A DNA stretch of 64,000 nucleotides from Tribonema minus (taxonomy: Eukaryota; Sar; Xanthophyceae; Tribonematales; Tribonemataceae), in NCBI GenBank assembly GCA_017506865.1, contig JAFCMP010000557.1, forward strand, positions 62,001 through 126,000. Reading direction: 5' to 3'. How positions within the stretch are numbered: position 1 is the first letter of the stretch; every line of letters begins with the position of its first letter. The translations under genes and the position numbers were made by a program. A model generated the notes under the pieces. That model did not search any database. It was not told where the DNA came from and worked only from the letters and a program-made list of their open reading frames with translations. Positions 45,480 through 60,100 of the stretch are shown here, in pieces.

Positions 45480-47260
45480 CTCCTCAAGACCACGGGCCTA
45501 AGTTGGCGGCTGAAGTGAGGGCTGCACGTGCATGCGGGGCCTGAGATACCTGCGCCATCCTTCTTGGACTGAGCGTTCCAGGTAGATATAAGCACCACAC
45601 AACCGGATTGGGTAATGGCATCGAGCGCGTGAGTTTGCAGCGCCAGGCGCCGCATCGCATATATGCGTTCTGTGCAGCAGCGTCTACAGAGCAGTCTCAG
45701 CAGGCCAGCGACTTCAAGTTCAAAGCCGGCACAAGGCATGAAGACAGTGACGACCCGCTCAGGTAGAGCACGAGACCAGGAAACGCGAAGCAAAGAAAGC
45801 TTTAGTACACTATGCTGCATTCATATGCGGCAGCTCCATGCAGTTTACAGGGTTTTGAAGTTTGTGAGCACGACGGCAGGACAACAGCGCGCACAGCTGT
45901 TACAGCACTCAAGAGCTGATGCGTATGAATTTGAATGCATGCAGAATGAAATTGCTGAACATACTTCGGTCATGCGCGAACTGCAAGATGTCGGGCTTTG
46001 TTCGGCGAATGATTTTCGTCAGATGCTAAGAAGTTGAAGTAGAAACTTGGGCATTATGAAGCAGTGCAGCCTGCTTAGCACGTACCCGATTCCACAGGCT
46101 GGGCTCCCCGGTGCTCTGCTGTGTCATGCAGTCGTTTCTCATGTTACATGGCGGGAAGGCCTCATTCAAGTTGGGAACCTCGCACATGTACACCTTGTCG
46201 AAGGCATACCTGTCGATGATAGAGCAGTGGCGAATCATGAAGCGTATGAGGCTCGCATCACTCCTGGTGTGCAATGAGCAATGCCATGCCAGCAAAGACT
46301 GAGCCTCGTGCAAGTTCCCGCAAATCGATAGAAGCAAACACAGAGCACAAGCACCAGTCACGGTGCAGGACACGGTGGCCACAGCATCAATCCGTGGGTC
46401 AGTGCGTGCGTCCTGTGGCAGTGCAGCAATTGATGGTCACCTTGGTCGAACGACGTCAACTCAGCAAACCAGAGCGCAATTGGATTGCTGTCGGAGACGC
46501 AGTCTAAATTTCATAGTCAACGACTTACTCTGTCTCCACGCATCCTGGCGGCACAATCGTCTCCTTCGCAGTTTTCGCTCCTTCCTCCTCCATGCTGCTG
46601 CAGCTAGTAAGACGCGCCTGCTCTCCAGATGCAAACCTGCGAGGAAGATACACAGATTCAACGACTTGAGGTTGGCCCACTTTCAACATGTGACCCGCTC
46701 AGTGTCACATGTTGAAAAACACCAAAATCTGCTTGACAGCAGAGGCAAACAAATGTGTACAGCTTGAGCGCAAGCTTACAGTGCATGAGGCTCTGTATGA
46801 GAACAGGCGTGGCGGATAGTTTGCGTGGGAGTGCGAACGTGCAAGCTAGAATACTACAATTTTGCAGTGTGACAGGGATCAAGTGAGCAAGCAACAGGAG
46901 CCTACGATTGCTTACCTTCGATGACAGTGTCTGTCTCTTTTTTTACCAATGCCGTGCAGTGCTGGGCACCCGCTGACCCACGGTGCTCATTTCTAGTATG
47001 TAAAGCTGCTCAGGCCAGCAAGCATCCTTCAACAGCTGTGACACATTAGGCAAGAATGCTCTTGGTGTGAGAAATGGTCGTGGAGAGCGCGCTTGGGGTT
47101 TGGCTGGGCTTTTCATAGCAACAGCACCTGTCTGTAAAATAGCGTCTGGAGGCCCATTGATCACATTGCCTAAGAGCGCGACCCTTAGATTTGAATACAG
47201 TCCTCATTTGTGGGCACTGTCGCAGCTGATCCAGGCCTGCATACCCCTGCATGAAAAAAA
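45480..47260 (-). other. Coding-like fragments of unknown function
   Basis: Several minus-strand pieces read like protein. One at about 45800-45550 has VVTVFMPCAGFELEVAGLLR, ending near a GTATCT donor. One at 46280-46060 has IIDRYAFDKVYMCEVPNLNE. One at about 46500-46440 has DSNPIALWFAELTSFDQ before GTGACC. One at about 47170-46940 has INGPPDAILQTGAVAMKS and LPNVSQLLKDACWPEQLYIL. They do not join into one frame by obvious splice sites, and stops intervene. This could be the missing 5' part of a neighbouring gene, a separate multi-exon gene, or a decayed one. Confidence 0.3.
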
Positions 47261-48570
47261 ATCTTCACCACAAGGATCGGCAAGCGCAAGACAAGCCTGA
47301 AGTTTTCTGCATTTGTTCGTGGCTCAAATGCCCGGTCCACTCCCCAGCTACGTAAGCGATTGCGGTGTCTGCAGTCTCCTGTGGTGTTGTCTAGACAATA
47401 CACGGGCGCACATAGGGAAGGAGTACACTACAGCGCAGCACATAGATGGCCATGGTTGTCAACAGCGCCCTTCAAGCTGTGTGCGACATAGCAAGCACCA
47501 GTGTGGAATAGCATCACCGTAGGCAAATAGATTGTGCCGGTTCACCAATGGTATTACAGTATGAGAGTGTATGGGATGGCGCCAAACCGCGTCACGGCGC
47601 AGCAGGTGCCAAAGCATAGCTGCCAGTGCAAGACACACATTGCACATGACTTGCTGCACACACGTGTGCAGGGGGGCACTGTACTTGTTGCTGATCTACC
47701 CCTCCAAGGTCTCAGCGAAGCACCGGCTTCGTTCATTGCCTGAAACGGCCCTACGTGGGCATTCAAATCCGTGCCACGCTGCTCATTTCGCAGGCACCAA
47801 GCGCTGAGCGTTGCCACTGCGGCCTCATCTGAGCGCTGCAGTCGATGTTGCTGCGATTCCGCAGCACAGGCTGCTGTGTCACAGCACAGATTCACAGGCA
47901 CAAATGGCACATGCCGCCGCCCAACGCGATTGCGTTGGCCGCTGCCGCCGCCCCTGAGTGCCGCGAGCGTCGCCCAGGCTGACGCCAATGGCATCACTTG
48001 CGAAGTATGCATCGCAGTCACAGATGAACGAGCCAGCGCGCCGCTGCGACTGGCCAGTGCCGATGGCACAGCCCGGAAGTGTGGTGCATGTGACACACGC
48101 TGCCAGGAGCACCGCATCGGACATGCACTCACGTCGGCCGCACGTCGCCGTACGCTGCGCTCTTCCGTTCATTGCCATGCCGCTCCGGAAGAGCCGAGGC
48201 GCGTGCAGCCCGGGCCGTGGCAGCGGCAGACGCACTGCCTGCCATTGCCTGTGGCGTGCGCAAGAGGAGTTGGCGCAGTGCAGGCAGCGCCGGAAGTGGC
48301 TGCGGCCCTGAGGCTGTGCTGCATGCGCCTGCGGGCGCTACGCCATGACACAACCGCTGACTGACAGCGGCAGCAGCGGCAGTGCCGCAACTCAGCACCA
48401 TGGTTGTGAACCTACGGCGCTGCACACGGCAGCACCTTGGCTTCTCACGCCCCAGCTGTGCTGCCGGCAGCGTCGGGGCATCTCGTGCCCCGGCAGTTGC
48501 GTGCGCGTTGCACGGTCGCCGCCGCCGCGCCACCGCCGCGCTGCAGCCTGCTGAGCATTGCTCATGCAAC
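47261..48570. other. Interval downstream of the PPR gene, no recognised gene
   Basis: Open frames occur on both strands (for example 48132-47554 minus and 47771-48364 plus), but neither shows recognisable protein sequence. The left part is lower in GC and the right part is GCC-rich. It must include the 3' UTR of the PPR gene. Confidence 0.4.
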
Positions 48571-51500
48571 TTATCGCTCAGCGTCTGTTGCGCCATTGGT
48601 GTCAGGCAGCTCTGCCTCTGCCGCGGCCTCCGCCGCAGCCGCCGCCGCTGCCCACGACGCCAGCGCCGCCGCGGCGACGTGCGCGCTCGAGCCGCCGCCG
48701 CGCCGCCGCGCAAGCTGCGGCACGAGCCCGAGGCGCTCGAGCTCCTGCGCCGCCGCCGCCAGCGCTGCGCCGCCGCCGCGCGCGCCGACGAGCGTCAACC
48801 CCGCGCCCGTCTGCGGCGCCGCCGCCGCGGCGGCACGCGCCGCATGTCGAGCCACCGCCGCCGCTGCGCCCGGCCCGAGCCCTGCGAGATCGACTGCGGG
48901 GAGGGTCAGACACGGGTCGCGCAGCGCGCCGTGCGCGACGGCGCGCGCCAGGATGGCGTCGGCGGCGGCGGGGGCGGCGGCTGCGGCGGCGAGCGCCTCC
49001 AGCGCGGCGAGCGTAAGCGCGCGGTCGTCGCACAGGCTCTGCTGCTTGTAGAGCAGCTCCTGCGGTCGTGGCGCGTGGGGGGCGGGGGGGGGCGTGTGTG
49101 AAGGGGGGGGGGGGTCCCAGAAGCGTCAAAGTGATGCTGACAGGGGCAACAGGCGGTGACGGTTCAGCGCATCAGCAACAACACGGCTGCCGTACTGCAC
49201 GGGACAGGGTGGGGACGAGAAACGCGCGGTGCTCATACAGCGACAGTGCAGCGGCGGCAGGAGCGCTGCACGGGCATTCTGCGCCGCAGCATCAGCAGCA
49301 CCGCAGCGCAAGATACCCCGCAATATAGGGGCACTACGGCGTCGCATTGCCAGCCAGGACTGCAACTACGCCGCAAACGCAGCAGCCCGGCGGCCCGGCA
49401 TGCGCGTCATCCCCCCGCACGAGACATCATAAATCACAGCAGCAGTGCTCGACGCACCACGACGCGGTCCGCGCGGCGCGCGGCGCCGCAGCCCTCCAGC
49501 ACCTCCGTCAGGAACGCCACGTCGCCGCCGCCGCCGCCGCTGCTGCTGCCGCCGCCGCCGCTGCTGCCCATCTGCATGTCTGCGTACAGCCCCCACAGCT
49601 CGTCGTGGCGCTCCGCGGCGCGGCACGTGCGCGCCGCCAGCAGCCGCATGCGGCGCGTCGGCAGCAGTCTCGCCTCCGTTGCCTCCCTCTGCAGAGAGGT
49701 TGAAGTTGAGGTTGAGGTTGGCAGGATGAGCCCCTAGGCGTCAGATGCGGTGCGCGGTGCAGAGGCATGCGCGCGTGGGCAAGCGAGCGCACGCAGCGCA
49801 TCGGCGGTAGCCCCGCTGTTGTTATCCCTCACTGTGTTGTGCGTAGAGGGAGAAAGAAGGCGTGTGCGCGGGCGGCGGTGCTGAGTCGGGTCAAAGCGCA
49901 TGCGCCCGCACGCTGAGGCACACGTGCTGCACAAATACAACTAAGTATGACGCACGAATCACGGCGGCGCCGCCGTGAGCGCATGAACGCGCCTGCTACA
50001 TGAAGTCAATCATGTGCACAAGCGAGGCGCAACAATGCTGCGAAGCGGCAATGTCGATGGAGGTCGTGCAGCAAACACAACAGCTGCAAGCAACAGCGAA
50101 TACTTGCCGCTTGTTCCAGGGATGACAAACACTTCAACTTCTTGCGGTTACACGTACCATGTACACCAGGGCGCGCTGCCAGTCGCCGACGCCGTGGCAG
50201 CAGCTCAGCGCCGCGGTGAAGCACAGCACATCCGGTGTGAACCCTGCACGCCGCATTGATGATACACAAGCGCACTGTAAGCAGCTGCTTGCGCACACGT
50301 ACACATCTGAAATTGGTGCATCTCACAAAGATAGCTGCCGCAAAGGTTGCACACATGTGCTCATGAATTGGGTGTACGTGACAACGCCCCCTGCCAGCAG
50401 CTGCCGTCAATGCAGCAGCTGCGTGAAGGTGCCACAGAACATCTCAAGAACACATCGATGACAATGCGCGCAGGCTCCGCACGCACCGTCGCTTAGGCAC
50501 GCAGCGATGATGATTGCGTGCGCATCAGCGTTTGCGCGATGCCAAGAGCCCTGCCTCTCGCCACGGTTGGCAATCGCCGCGTCGCAAGTGGCGCGCCGGC
50601 TCTGCCACGCATTTGCTCAGAGCGCAGCACTGAGGGCTTGAGCGGACACCGCGCGAGCACACCGCTTGGAGCGCGCGGACTAGCATGACTGACCATGCCA
50701 CGGCACATGAGAAATATAGCGCACGGTGGTGCCCGCAAAAGAGAAATGGCGCCGCTACGTGGATGCGGCTCACCGGCATTGCCGCGCGCCTGCTCAAAGC
50801 GCACTGCTCAAGGCTCAAAGAGAAGCCTGCACGTTCAAGTTCTGTGCGGGCTAACGCCTTAAGCAATGACACGGTGTCCCACAAGAGGAGAACGGCTCAC
50901 CAGCTTTGCCGCGCGTCTGCTCAAACAGTGCAAGGCCGCGCTAACGCTTGAAGCACTGTTTGAGCGCAAGGAAATGCCTGCAAATTCTTCAAACTTTGTG
51001 CGGGCGAACACTTTAAGCAATGACACGGTGTCGCGCACGCAAAGGAAGGCTCACCGGCTTTGCCGCGCGTCTGCTCAAATAGCGCGAGGCCGCGCTCGTG
51101 CTCGCCGGCCGTGGCGAGCGCCTCCAGCGCCGCGCCGTAGCCGACCGCGCCCGGCTGCAGCCCCTGCACCTCCATGCCGCCCAGAAGCGCCAGGGTCTGG
51201 CAGGCGCCATAAAGGGCAGCAAAGGGGAGCGACGAGCGGGGGTGGAGGTGTGAGGTTGCGGGGCATCCTTTCTTGTTTATCTGCTAAGTTCAGAGCGTGG
51301 GTGCTACCGCAATAAAGGGGCTGCGGCACTGAGGGGGATTGGCACGATTCCAGCCGTTGCCCGACGTTGCCGCGCTGCTGCGGCCCCTGCACCTCCATGC
51401 CGCCCAGGAGCGTCAGGGTCTGGCAGGAGCATAAAGGGCAATGAGCGGAAGTGGCACTATGAGGTTGCGGGGCATCGGCAGCTGTGAACGAAGTCCAGAA

Positions 51501-54069
51501 GGAGATGAGCTGTGTGATGATGCCTTTCTGGGCGCACCAGAGGGACCATGCTGCCGAGTAAACAACGCCACCTGCTACAAGAGGTAGCCACTGCAAGTTG
51601 AACTCATCATTCAGCCTACCTCAACTAATCATTCAACTCACCTCTGCCCAGCGGCGTTTCAATCTAGCATGGTGGCGACTGACGGTCACTGCTACTTCAA
51701 CTAGCCACTTCAACTGGAAGGATACATTCTCATCAATGGGCGAGTCACCTCCTCCCAACAACTCGCCGCAGCCGCGCCCGCCATTCCACTTTACGTGGTG
51801 AGCAACCATACACCACAACAACAACTAGTTGAAGTCTCATTGCTGATCGGTGCGGATGCCACTCGCTCTATCATGGTGGCTAGCAAGCGTTCACTACCAA
51901 AACAACCATTCACTTCAACTTGAAGTCTCATGATAGTGGGTGAGTCACCTCCTCCCAGCGGCCCGCCGAAGCCGCGCCCGCCATGGCCGCCAGATACGTC
52001 TTCAGGGTCGGCACCGGCCGCGAGGGGTCGGGCACATCGCCCGCCAGCAGCGCCAGCGCGCTGTACCACTGGTCGTAGTCGCTGCGCACGCGCGCACGGA
52101 AAGCACAGCGACGCCAAGTCACAAACAAGCAATTGCGCCACGTATATGTCGCCTTCGAGCGGAAGATCAGCCCGCTGTGGCGGTAGCATCAGCGCGATGT
52201 ACCACTGGTCGTAGTCGCTGCGCGCGTGCGGATGGAAAAGCATTAAAGAGTACAGCATTAGCAAGTCACAAGCCAATAGCTGCATCACATTACATGTCGT
52301 TTCAGAGCGGAGAAATCAGGCTGCTGAAGCGAATTCTTGGGGTCCCGCTGGCAGCGTCAGCGCGCGGGACCTCTAGTCGTAGTCGGTGCACGCGCGCGCA
52401 GACGGAGAGCACGACATGTGACCTATACAGCCAGGAGTTCGTGTAGCTGAGGTGCATGGTGAGCATGGGACGTCTCATTTTATTGCAACCGACAGGTGCT
52501 GCACCAGCAGCGCCGCGCAATGTTACCACTGTTCATAGTCGCTGCACGCGCGCGCGCGGAAAGTACGGCGACAGCAACTCACAATCCACCATGCGCGTTA
52601 TGTCGCAATTTGCTTCAAGGTGGAAGAGTAGTACTTAAGGTCTGCTGCTGTGGTTAGCAGCGCTTGCGTGCGGTACCGCTGGTTGTAATCAATGCACGCG
52701 CGCGCGGACGAAGAGCACGACATGTGAAGTACGCAGCAAGCAGTTCGCATTGACGTTGCTTGAGCGCACGCGAGCGTGAAGAACCGCGCTTTGCCACAGT
52801 CACTGCGCTGTGCCGCTACCCATAGCTGCTGTCCGTAATCGTTGCTCGCACTTAGGGATAGGATCAGGGTTAGGAGTAGTTATGGGGAGCACGACAGCGC
52901 CGCGCCGCAGACCGCTCGCGCCGAACGACACAAGTGACAGCGCACCGACCACACCACGCCGCGACCACACCACGCCGGCGTCACTTTCCAGCACTATTGG
53001 TGGGCCGCAGGCCCGAAGACCTGCAGGGCGATGTTAAGCTGACTATCAAGCTGACTTACAATGGTAGCTTCTGTGCACATAGAACGACGCACATCACATA
53101 TGAAGCTTGCCGCAATGACATTTCGACAAGCGGTGAGCCTCAACTTGTGCACCACGGCTCCGTGCGCATCTCCGTAGCCGCCCACCCCAGTCGCGCTCAG
53201 GGTAACGGTTAGGGTTACAGAGAGCACGGCGGCGCCGCGCCGCAAACCGCTCGCGCAACACGACAGCATGTCGATGTCGCTTTCGAGCACGTGCACTTAC
53301 AACAATGCGCATCACATATGAGGTCTATCGTGACAGTGCTGGACAAGCAGTGGGCCGTTGGGCCTCACAGTCGTCTTTTACCACGTACGACGCACATCAC
53401 TTACGAAGCCTGACGCAATAGCGTCAGAACGAGACAAAGCCTCACCTCGTACACCACGGCTCAGCGCGCATCTCGCCCAGCAGCGCGCACGCGTCGCGCC
53501 ACCGCCCCTGCAGCGCACGTTCGAACACCAAGTTCACTTGTCAGACGCCAACTTCACCTGTGAAGTGAGTCCAGCATGTCAAAATCGATATCACAAGTCG
53601 CGCGCGCGACACGGACAGACGGCACGAGTGATTGAGCCGAGGCGCGCAACGCCGTCAATGGCAAACGGCCCGGGCAGTTTTCCCTACGAGTGAAACGGAC
53701 TTCAATGTGTATGTAGGTACCGGTCCTGCGGAGCACTGACGCGCGGCAGCCCTAAACGGCACGAGAATTCATGCCAGAGGCATGCACGATCGCGAGGCGA
53801 AGATACCGCGCGCACTTCACCGTACAAGTGAGGCAGCTTTTGTCCGCGCGTTCCTCCGCATGGTGTGGATCGGTTCGTGAGGAGCGGCTCGGCAGCAGCG
53901 CTCAACATTGGCAACATCAGACCGCGCGACAACTGCACTCGATGATCGCGTGGAGATGAGGGCGCCACCAGCCAAGCACACGCTCAAAGTGAGGAGCAGA
54001 TTGGCGGCACTTTGCACTTGACACCCCCCACCAAAACGCACAGCGCGGCTGTCCCCCCAGACTCACTCA

Positions 54070-54102
<33 letters not shown>

Positions 54103-57100
54103 TCATATCGCGCCAGTTGCGGACCCTGCACTTGCGCAGACGCTGCAGAACCCGCACCACCACATTGAAAGCCTCCATGCTGCCAACCCACAGACCACTG
54201 TGTGCATCCATTCCAGCTTCTGGTCGAGGCGCTGCCGTCCCTGGTGTTCTGCCATGCTGACGGCAGCGCACGCGCCGCTCGGCGCAGCCACACGCCTGCG
54301 GCTCAAGCGCACGTCACAGGCAGCATCGAGGCTGCGGGCCTGCCGTGCTGCCGCGTTTGTGCGGCAGCGACGGCATCTCACGCGGTGCGCGATGAGGCGG
54401 CACCGCTTGGTTCAAACCGCACCCGCTTGGGCTTACGGTCAGCTATCAGGTTGGAGGTAGCATGGATGCCCACCGTGAGCTGCCGTGCGATCTCACTTAC
54501 TCTCCTCATCTGACAGGTTTGCACACCAAGGCTGGCATGACATCGCATCTCTTCTTGGGGCTGAACTCACAGTCGAGGCAAGATTTGAGGCCCAACACTC
54601 ACATTCTTCTGACACGCCCTGATTGCGGTCGCATATGCTGCAGGCCCGCGCTTCGTCCACTCGGCGTCTGCGCCCCTCGCGCCGCCGCCGCCGCCGCTGC
54701 CGCTGCCGCCGCCGCCGAAGCGCGCGCGCATGCGCGTGAAGACGTCAAGCGCGCAGTCGGCGCTGTTGTTGCTGTTGGCACGCTCGCACGCCGTGAGCGC
54801 CGCCTGCAGGCAGATGGCGTTCGGCGGAGTCCCCAGGGCCTGCGTGCGTGCGCGTGCTTGCGGTAAGTCATACGTGTGCGTGCGAGCGCGCGCAGCGGCG
54901 ATGGGCGTTCACGCGCACGCTTGATGTATTTGACTGCAGCAGAGCACTAAAGTGGAGGGTGCAGTGGCGCTGTTGTGCGCGCTTGATGTGTGTGCGACGA
55001 TAGCGGAGCGCTGTAGTGGTTGTCATGCGTGGCAACGCGGCGTCCCAATAGCGAGCCCTGTCGTGACTGCGATGAATGCCTTGAGTGGCACGGGCGTTGC
55101 AGACTGGTGCGCCGGCTGGGTGATGATGCGTCGGTGTCCAGCATCACGATTTGCTGCAGACTAAAGTAACAAACAAAAGCACAGTTCAAAAGCACAGTAT
55201 TGCATCCAGTGCACATGCAATCCATGGAGAGAGGACTTGTCGCGCCCCAAGCGAAATTGATACTTCGAACTAGAAGTACAGTTGACATTTGGCGGCGGCG
55301 GCGTTTGAGTGTTGCCGTTGAGACACTTTCAGACTGTCACACGACATGTGGATTCCGTACAGCAAGCTTCAAGTTAGATGCCATTCATCTGGGCTTTTTC
55401 GCGCCCTGAGCGAGAATTAATAAAAAGCACAGTGGGAAGCCGTCATTGCGGGCACACCTCGGATGCACAGCGGAAGGACGCTTATTTTGAGCTGTACATG
55501 GCAATGAGTCTGGTCTGGTAACCGTCATAGTTCGCAGCATCAATACTATTGATAACTACAGTCACGGTGCTCACAATGTCAACGGCTACCGAGCGGTCAA
55601 TGCTTCCCAGAAGTCAGAGCGGCAGGGTAGCTCACCTCCACGTGGCTCAGCAACTCGTTGAAGGCTTTCTTTGAGCTGTACATGGGCATGGATCTGGTCT
55701 AATAATCGACTTGGCTTGCAGCGTCGAGGTTTGCAACAACAACGGTGTGCATTAGCACATTGCGACCATTGAGCAAACAGCGCTTGCCGGAAGTGAATAG
55801 GGTGAGGGTTGGGATTAGAGTTAGGGCTGAGGGAAGCTCACCTCCATGTGGTTCAGCAGCGTGATGGCCTGGTCAGCGCCGACCCTGCGCAGCAAGCGCA
55901 AGCAACATCAACTAAGCCTGTGACGTTCCTGCTGTATGAACTTCAACTGCCACACACCTCAGATGCGCAACATGGTCATGACAGAAACCAGCGCACTGAA
56001 GCATGGTAAAACTACTAGTGACTACCGTTGATGAGTACGCCCAGAACTGCGCAACGCGTGCAAAGAGAGTGGATGAGGGGGCGATGCGCTGCGGAGTCGA
56101 TGGGAGCTGATGCGCCTGCGCACCTGCCGACCGTGGATATGATGCTGGCGAACGTCCCAATCGTAGACGCGACGCCCGCCTCGCGCCTAATGAGCACTTT
56201 CTGAGCGCCACAACACACCCGCAAACTGCGGACGCGGATCAAGCTGGCACAAAATGCGCGGGCGCACAAGCGCAATTCGCAACTACCCAAATAGTAGCAG
56301 CATTTACGCACCTGCCAACCGTGGATATGACGCTGGCGAACGTCGCGGTGGTGGGCGCGACGCTTGCCTCGCGCTTAACAAAGCACTTCTGGCTGCCAGT
56401 ACGCACGTGCCGACTGCGTCGATCGCGCCGGCGCACGTCACAATGATGGTTCGACGCATACAACCACTGAGTGCCTTACGGTAGCAACTGCGCACCTGCC
56501 GACTGTGGATATCACGCTGGCGAACGTCGCGTTAGTGGGCGCGACGCCCGCCTCGCGCATCTCGCGCAGCAGGCCGGAGGCGCGGCGGTGCAGCGGTGGC
56601 GCGCTGCGCTCGCAGGCGAGCGCGAGCGCGCCAAACGTGACGGCGTCCGGCCGGATGCCCGCCGCTTGCATCTCCTGTAGCGCGCGCGTGTGTGTGTGTG
56701 GGGGGGGGGGGGAGGGGGGGGGGGGGCAGGAACGGGGAACTTCAAACACGCGCTTCATGGAGCGCTGTCTTGGCGGAGGGCGTCTGCATGCAGCGTACCG
56801 CGACATGAGAGGGGGGGCGCGTGGACCTGCGGCGCGTCGCCGCGAAGGGACGGTGAGGGCGTGATGGCGTCGCGACGGGCGCCCAACGCGCCTATCCCCC
56901 CGCGGCGGGGGGGCAGCTGCGCCAGCGTGCGAGCGTCCGCGGGCTGCATGCTCACATACATACATACATTTGTACGGAGATGTACAGATGTACATAGGTG
57001 TAAACATGTACTCAGCTGTGCAAGACGGGGGCAGAGAGCGGCATGCAGCGATCAGGGGGTGAGCGGCGTTGAAGGGCGTGAGGGTGGGCGTGCTGAGCAC

Positions 57101-60100
57101 TTCCGCATCAAGCCGCATGCCGCAGCGTACACTCTCCCTGCGGAAACAAACGGCAGGCGCCATTTGAGGCCGAAGGTGATCGTAACCTCCCTAACCCTAG
57201 CCCTAACCCAATGCACCGCCGCAGTCGTCGCCACTTGCCGACCCAGATGCTTCTGGTCGGAGTACATGGCGGCGTTGACGCAGTACCTGAAATGGAGCCA
57301 ACATACTGTACATGCACGATATGAGACTTGGAAGACCACAGGTACCGTGAATGATACTCTCGTTTCTGGAGTACACTATAGCTTAAAGACCGAACTGTGC
57401 AACGGCTCCGCGGCGTCAAGGCCCCAAACGAGCAGGCGCGCCTTCCTCGGCTGCTGAGGGTCTGAGCCAGGGGTACAGCAGCACCGCAACGCATGCGCGG
57501 TTCGCAGAGGCTGCACGCTGATAGCCACTGCGTGTCTGCTGCCTCGACTGTGCGTTTATGTGTGAATTGCTGTCTGGGGACTGATGTTCGTTGAAGTCAA
57601 TGTAGCATCCAGCGACTCGCCTCAAAGAGCGCCACGTGCACGCTGCCCCTAGTGCATGCGCACACGCACGCCGATTGCCAAGTTGCCCAGCACCGCAATG
57701 CACGCGCGGCACGCAGAGGTTGCGCGCTGACAACGCGGTCCCGTATGCTTGATGCGCCAATTGTACTTTTCATGCACGTGATTGTTGTTTGGGCTTGATG
57801 TCGTTGTTGAAGTCAATGTGGCATCCAGCAACTCGCCTCGAAGAGCGCCACCGCGCGCTGCCCCTGGCGCATCCTCGCGAGCACACTTATGGCGGTATTG
57901 AATGATACCACATCAACCACGCCGCGCCTTGCCATGGCGTGAAACAGCTCCATCGCAGGGTCCCACTGGCGCGCGGCCGCGCACGCGGCGAGCGCGGCGT
58001 TGAACGTGTGTACGTTGGGCGCGAGGGGTGCGGGGAGGCCGTCCAGGACGTCGAGCGCCTCGCACCACTGCCCGCCCCTGCGCGCGAGCGGAGAGCAGCA
58101 GCGGAGACGATGAGAGAGATTGTGTATGCAGGTGGGTTAGCACGTACCAGCAGCGGGGAGTGCTGGAGTGCTCGCGGGGCAAGCGCCACGTTGCATTTAT
58201 GCGTGCACGTCTGGCGCCTAGCGGCTCTGGGCAGGCAGTCGCACCGCTGCCCGCCCTGCATGGATAGGGACCAGCGGAGGCGGCGCGAGGACAGCCTTGA
58301 GGGCAGTGCGCGGTGGCAGCAGGCAGGCGAGAGGTACGCACGCGCGTGCTGGGGCCCGATGGTGTCTGTGACCACGAGAGAGCGGGGACTTTCGGTACGC
58401 AGTTGCACTGCCGCCCAAACACCGACGTGGGAACAGATCGTGAGTCATGCGTCAGCGCAGCGGATGGGGCGGGCAGCGGGCGACAGCAGCGGGCAAATAT
58501 GAAGCACGCATGAGGCAGGCGCCACATGGCCACTACGTGTGTGCGGCGGGCGGCGAACGGCTCTGTGCAGGCGACCGTACCGCCGGCCAACCCTGCACGG
58601 CTGGACTCTCAAGCGAAGCAACAAGGCGGCAGTCGCGCGCAGAAGACAGTCTCACAGTGCGCGATGGCAGCGGGCCATGCACGAGCACGCGCGCGCGTGC
58701 CGCGATCGAACGGCGGCGGTGAGCGCTAGCGTCATGCGCTGCGAGTCTTTGGAGCAGACGTTGTCTCCCCGAGCGCACTGTTGTCGGACCGGTGTTGGAG
58801 ATGCATGTGGTTCACAGGTGGTTCAAACACAAGCTCATCATTGATTCTTTAGTTCAACCTGTTGACCTCACACTGCCCTTCACAAGCACAACAAGGGGCA
58901 GCAGCGGCGGTATTGGCAAGTGAAGGCACGTGCCCCCATGCGCGTTCGAGTCTGCAGAGACGCTTGGAGTGCGGCGCCGGCGTGGCATGCGTGTATGTAT
59001 CAAGGCACACCGTCGCAGCAATGTCAGCGGCAACAATGGCCCAAAACTGGCTTGAGGGGCGTTGTCAGCACTCTCACGCGCATTTGACGATGCAAATACC
59101 GCCCTCTTTCCGTCTGCTATCTAAGGCATGCGGCACTGCAAGAGTGACTCTCAAGTGACTCGCCTCCCCAGCGCCGTTATGATTGTGTTGTACGTGATGA
59201 GGTCCGGCTCCATGCCCCTCTGCCGCAGCTCCGACACCAGCACCAGCGCCTCCTGCCAGTTGCCCGCCCTGCAGAGTGGCGGCGGCACCGCTCACGCGTC
59301 AAGCGAAGGTGGGCCAGGTGCACAACCTACGAATGCAAATAGAGAGCGTCGCTTGCGAGACACAGTGCAGTGCTGCACAGCCCAGACAATGTAAGGTTTC
59401 AGGCTCGATGAGGCATTTCAGGGCTTGAACACTCAGCGTTCACCTCACCCTGGGCCGAACAACAGCGTTTTTTAATGTCAACAGCATTAGTTTATGTCTC
59501 GCTGTGCAGCGGGCGCCATGCTTGAATAAGCAGACTCTTTTGCCCAAATGGATTTGGGGCGCGGGAGGACTCCAGGGGCCTCCATAAGGTGCAGTGCATC
59601 AGAGAACCCATACTGAACTCTGCGTGAACTCTCAGAGTTTACACGATCCTGACATCAGACATGCCGACTCCCCATGCCTGTGAGCGCCGCAGAGCTAAGT
59701 GCTAGTTTTGTGCAATGTCAAGCTTGCATGTTAAAGCTTGAGAGTTGGATTTGATGTTGAAGCTTGAGGCAGCTTATACTTGTAGATGTACGCGCCTTGA
59801 CACCCCGGCCCTTTTTTTTGAGTGCGCCACTCTTGACATGTGGTCCTCTGAGGCCTCGCACCACCTGCTGTATGCGCTCGCAGCATCGCCGCTGTTGCTT
59901 CAACTTCAACTCATTATACCCAGTGCTCTTCATACACCATTGCGATTGACTACTGCAGCTGCTGTTCACACGTCGTGACTCAGCTCACCTGCTGCATGCG
60001 CTCATTGGCGCTGTTTGTGCGCGTAACTTCAACTTCAACTCAGCATGCCAGTGCTCTTCAAACACCATTGCGTTTGACTACATGGCTGCTGTTCACAACG

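Noticed and set aside
57010-57140. PPR-like exon with TPFNAAHPLIAACRS
   Set aside because: It follows a good acceptor, but no donor gives the right phase to exon 56674. It may be a degraded exon copy.
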